From assembly GCA_963573385.1 (NCBI GenBank), contig CAUYLG010039272.1, positions 1-64,000 on the forward strand: 64,000 nt of DNA, in the 5' to 3' direction. Positions 59,845 through 64,000 of this stretch are shown piece after piece; the stretch's first letter is position 1; the number at the start of each line of letters is the position of its first letter. The notes beneath the pieces are model-generated. The model was not told the origin of the DNA and made no database searches. It worked only from the letters and a program-made list of their open reading frames with translations. The position numbers and the translations under genes were made by a program. This stretch comes from Cacajao melanocephalus. Taxonomy: Eukaryota; Chordata; Mammalia; Primates; Pitheciidae.

Positions 59845-59905
59845 CTTCAAATTTATTCACTACACAATTATTGAGATTCTACAATGTGCCATGCTCAGCA
59901 TTTTG
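59845..59905 (-). mobile_element. Possible L2 tail
   Basis: 'attcactacacaattattga' (59855-59874) followed by 'ctacaatgtgccatgctcag' (59879-59898), the order seen at the L2 3' end in antisense. Confidence 0.45.
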
Positions 59906-61968
59906 CACAAAATTAATCAGATTAATCTTATGATAGTTTTAGTTCAAAGACTGGATCAGTCATTTACGGTATTTTCCTTCATGTGGTTATGTTTTTGTAA
60001 AGGTCGTTTTCTCTCCCAATACAGCTGAACTATGCCCTTGTACCTAAAGAAACAACAGTCATCATTATGACTTTCAGTATCAGAATGACAGCAGCCTCAA
60101 CATTTTGTTTCCCAGGTGAGGAATCAGCATGTTCATTCACATGACTGCAAAGGAAGCAAAAATCCTCTTCATGGCCAAAAACCTTACATCCAGCTCCCTC
60201 TTCAGTTTTCGAAAATAGCAGCTTCTTTGAATTTAACTGAAGCAGAGAATGTTGTTGGAATAAAAACAGCATTAATTAAAATTGTCTACTGAGTCTCATG
60301 CCAAATTTGCTATTATAAGTTAAAGCAAAGAGAATATGACGCTGTGTTGTTTATAAGATAGAGGTAATTTCCTGGGAGTATTTGTAAAGAATTATCAGGA
60401 CTTGTCCATGGCTGTCAGGACCTTCACATATTTGTGAGTCTTACTTTTAGAATATAATTGTTAGTGCCAAGATAATGTGTAAGTAAGAAATACAATTGGA
60501 TAGATAAAGCTATTTAAATAAAACTTGTGTATTTCACTGATTATAAAAAACATTCCTTGCTGGCTGGCTGTAGGAAGCCTCAAAAACATAGAATAGTATA
60601 AAGATAAAATTCAAATCACCTGTAATCTCTGGTTTTAGCAGGAACCATCAACATTTATAGGATTTTGCTCTTGTTCATAACCATATGTAATTTTACATAT
60701 CGATGTCTAAGTGAAAATAGTGTTTTAATTTAGCATCCAGTTATAAGAATTTTAAGTCTTCATAGCCAGCATTTACCTTGACTGGATTATGAATGTCCTA
60801 TAATTTTTTTTACAGTTCCCTTATTGTGAATCTTTAAAAAAAAAAAAAAAAGGAACTCTAATGTATTTATCTAGACAAGAGTTGTTGTGGTATCAAAACT
60901 TTAATTTGTTTATTTATAATAAGCTACATAATTATTTTCTTTTCATAAAAATTAATTGTTCAAATCAATCATTAAGCTGTCATCTTTACAGGAGAACCAA
61001 CCACTGTTCTGATTAAAATGACCAAAGTGTCCCTTTCATATGAATGCTCAGTCACCTCATTTGCCATCAGATCATCTGCCAAGGTCAGCTTTACTACATC
61101 AGCTCAGCCAGTGCAACCTTGACAGTTTTGTACATGTGTAAAATATGTGGGATGTATCTGTGCACACTTGCAAATTGGATGAGGCTCTTTAGGGAAAAGC
61201 CTATTTGTAACTTTCTCCTTTTTTCAGTATTTTTAAAAATGGCTTTAAGATCTGTGAGATCAGTTCACTCTCTGAGATTCTTGTAGAAAGAAACAAACAA
61301 ACAAACAAACAAACAAGTTTAAAGCCTACTCATAGTCATTAGGGAAATTAGAGAACACTCCTAAGAAATATCTCTAATGTCTACCTATCCCGCCTTTACT
61401 TTCTGCCTATTTTAGTTGTTATCTGCACTTTCCTGAAAAAGATGATCCATGCTGATGTAGTTTAAATTTTCAAATAGGAAAGCAAAATAAAAGTATGCTT
61501 TAGATAAAGCATTAAAGAAAACTGGTATGGTGTTATTTATCTGACTTTGTACTTGCTGAAAGTGATAAGAGAAACTTGTTTATTTATTGATAAATATGAG
61601 CATAACTTTGTGTAAATAACCACTTCTATTAGAAAAATAGCAACTGGAGTTTACTTGTAGGCTAATGAACCCAGACAAAAGAGTCAGAGGCCTTAATGGC
61701 AATTATGTGTCAACCACAAAGCTCTTTGTAGCGTAATCTTGCCAGTTATAAACACAGTCTTATTTTTTTATAGCTATTTTCCACGTTGCAGGAAGTAAAC
61801 TACAGTACTAGTAAAATACCAGAACTATAGCCATCATTATATAAGCTGAGTTTCCCTTCAAATTTCCTTCCGCCTCTTTCTGTATTAGAATTCATGTTCA
61901 AATTGTATACCACACTTCTGAAACATTTGTTACTGCTTCTTTTGTATGTGTGTATTAAAAACAAAATA
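59906..61968. other. Unassigned sequence
   Basis: About 2 kb. It includes a poly(A) run (60836-60851) and (AAAC)n at 61291-61316. 60590-60760 has faint old-L1 3'-end phrasing. No gene recognised. Confidence 0.4.
61291..61316. repeat. (AAAC)n microsatellite
   Basis: Six AAAC units. Confidence 0.9.
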
Positions 61969-62268
61969 GGCTGGGTGCAGTGGCTCACACCTGTAATCCC
62001 AGAACTTTGGGAGGCCTAGGCAGGCAGATCACAAGGTCAAGAGTTTGAGACCAGCCTGGCCAACATGGTGAAACCTCGGCTCTACTAAAAATACAAAACA
62101 TTAGTCGGGTGTGGTGGTGGATGCCTGTGACTCCAGTACTCAGGAGGCTGAGACAGGAGAATTGCTTGAACCCAGGAGGCAGAAGTTGCAGTGAGCTGAG
62201 ACTGTGCCACAGCACTCCAGCCTGGGTGACAAAGCAAGACTCCATCTCGGGAAAGAAAGAAAAAAAAA
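61969..62268 (+). mobile_element. Full-length Alu SINE
   Basis: Sense Alu from GGCTGGGTGCAGTGGCTCAC through both arms to a short A-rich tail (62251-62268). The two open frames inside it (62085-62312) are typical Alu by-products. Subfamily not assigned (Alu S-like). No clear target duplication. Confidence 0.96.
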
Positions 62269-62854
62269 GGATATTGTATCTGATCAAGGGTTCCTCCACT
62301 CATGGTGATTAAAGTACAGATAATTGTGTTCCCTCAAATGGTTCTTGAACTTTACTTTTGTATATGAATACAAGTGCTTCAGTATTTAAAGCATAAATTT
62401 AACAAACCTAAATTGAAAATACAGTAGCTACTAGGAAATTTGATAAAGGCATTTGAAAATTTTCTACTATGAAGTTTTAAAGCATCCAGAGAATGTCTTA
62501 TTTTTGAAATGCCAATTACAAGGAATAAGTAGATATAAGAATATATAATTTTATTTCTCTATATAATATATAGTGTATATTTAAATATAAATGTTCACTG
62601 CATAATCATACATGATATATAATAATCAAATTAAAAGATAAATATTAACATGGGGAAATATTTGCAATTCATATACCAGAGAAATGGTTGACATCCTTAT
62701 TTGGCATTCTGCTTAAATATTTCCCCTAGATATCAAATAAGATCTCAAATTTAAAATACATAAAACTCTATTTGCAAAAAAGTCTTCTTCCCTAGATTTT
62801 TCAGTTCAAGTTAATGCTATCTTTGTTCTTACCGTTGATTCAAATCAAAACTTT
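62269..62854. other. Unassigned AT-rich sequence
   Basis: It includes a TATA/ATAT-rich stretch near 62535-62640. Confidence 0.4.
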
Positions 62855-63115
62855 AACACGAATCTTTGAATCCTTTATTCTTTCCCTTAGCTCACTACCC
62901 ATATTCAATTTATTCTCAATTCCCATTTACTCCTCTGAAGTATGTCCTGAACTATCAATTTCTTTTCTTCTCCACTCCTATTACCATCAACATTGACAGT
63001 CAGATGATACTTCAATGGATTCCCTCCTACCATTATTGCCTCCAAATGTTCCACAACAATTCATTCTCTGTGCAGCAGGTTGAGGTGCATTTTTATCTTC
63101 ATATAAATTATTTAA
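62855..63115 (+). mobile_element. L2 fragment
   Basis: Pyrimidine-rich sense L2 coding remnant: 'ctcctattaccatcaacatt' (62975-62994), 'tcccacctac'-like text near 63021-63045. Frame not intact over a domain. Confidence 0.55.
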
Positions 63116-64000
63116 AGTCGCCCCACTAATTATAATATGTAATAGTTTATAGTTGAAGCTAGAATATATTCCAACAATTCTCAAAAGCCTGCTGGTCATA
63201 TGCTAAGTGTGTGTCTAATTTTAAAAGAAACTGCTAAGCAGTTTGCCAGTGTTTGTAACTGCTTTATATTTTTAATAAAAGTGACATGAGTACTTGTTTC
63301 TCCATATCTGCAGTACTTCCATGCTGCACTCTCTGGAAGAATGCCAGTTCCTATTGCCATTTAAATTTTTTTTGAAATTAGAGTGGTATCTAAATATAAA
63401 TTTATTTCACTTACCCTCTGTTGATTAATACTGTAGAACATCTTTTTTTGCAGGCTTATTGGCCACTTGCAGGTCTTAATTTGTGAAATGCCTCCTCAGC
63501 TATTGTGTCCATTTTACTGTCTTTTTTTGTCTTCTCTTTGAGTTTTTAGATACATTAAAGCACAATACATGAAAGAAAAAAATAAACAAATTGTACTTAA
63601 TCAAAACTTCTGTGAAACAGTAGATGGTAAGAATTAAATATTTTACTGTTGGAATGAAAGACTGCAAATAAGTGGAGAAGGCTAGAATAATTCATGAGGT
63701 AATGGATTAGAGTTGGAGACATCAGCAGAAACTCACATATAGCTTAATGTATATAGTAGATACAGATAGATACATATAGAAATATTTATAGATATGTTTA
63801 TACACAGATTCGTTTAAAAATATGTATATATACATACATACACATGCAAACAGATATATGTCTTTGCTTTGCCAGCTCACAAGGCCTATGATGATAATCC
63901 AGTAGCAAGAAACATACCCAACTCTTGGTTTCTAATAGGAGAAATCAGCATTTATTGGCAAAATGGCAGATTCAGGACTTCAGCAGGGAATGTATAAGCT
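63116..64000. other. Unassigned sequence with AT-rich simple repeats
   Basis: 63745-63860 is rich in GATA/TATA/CATA repeats. No gene recognised. Confidence 0.45.

Noticed and set aside
62085..62312. Alu-derived open frames as small proteins
   Set aside because: Such frames occur in many Alu copies; no start context, exon or conservation evidence.

Overview
The window reads as primate, most likely human, nuclear DNA. It is AT-rich and low in CpG, and it is built almost wholly of interspersed repeats: three Alu copies, several primate-age L1 copies, older L1M, L2 and MIR fragments, MaLR LTRs, an ERVL provirus and other LTRs. I find no supportable host protein-coding exon, RNA gene, CRISPR array or prokaryotic-style operon. 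Every open frame that carries a recognisable protein signal lies inside a retroelement, and each of those frames is broken. Family names below come from reading the sequence against remembered repeat features, not from a search, so subfamily names are tentative.

Layout. 0-9 kb: an L1 ORF2 fragment, a short TA-flanked Tigger-like element, an L2, an LTR-like segment, an L1 whose two halves face opposite ways (with an Alu inside it), a second Alu and a MIR. 9.3 kb: an MST/THE1-type solo LTR with a 5-bp target duplication. 10.9-11.9 kb: an L1 ORF2 (reverse transcriptase region) fragment. 13.0-16.8 kb: a minus-strand L1 that keeps its 5'UTR, an ORF1 remnant and the 3' end but has lost the middle of ORF2. 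16.8-26.1 kb: mainly unassigned sequence with an old L1 3' end, MLT1 and MLT2 LTRs and MIRs.

26.1-31.2 kb: an ERVL (HERV-L-type) provirus remnant with 5' LTR, a leucine-tRNA-type primer binding site and gag/pro/pol traces. It stops inside integrase at an AT-rich stretch, and a 2.6-kb 5'-truncated L1 follows at 31.3-33.9 kb. 34-44 kb: an MLT1 LTR, an unassigned LTR with promoter and poly(A) signals (36.8-37.4 kb), another LTR, a long L2 (41.6-43.1 kb) and an LTR inserted into an LTR (43.7-44.7 kb). 45-52 kb: a (CT)n/poly-C tract, L2 and MIR fragments, an LTR and a 1.3-kb L1 with target duplications.

52.2-58.1 kb is the most layered part. It runs old L1M 5' sequence, an MLT2-type LTR split by a 2-kb L1 (which carries a self-complementary GATA microsatellite), then a sense L1M ORF2 that contains a stray 371-bp piece of a younger L1's 5'UTR. 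58-64 kb holds MIRs, an Alu, an L2 fragment and unassigned AT-rich DNA.

Nothing here works as a gene system. The biology on view is the insertion history of retroelements: twin priming, nested insertion, solo-LTR formation, internal deletion and mutational decay. No previously undescribed functional system was identified.
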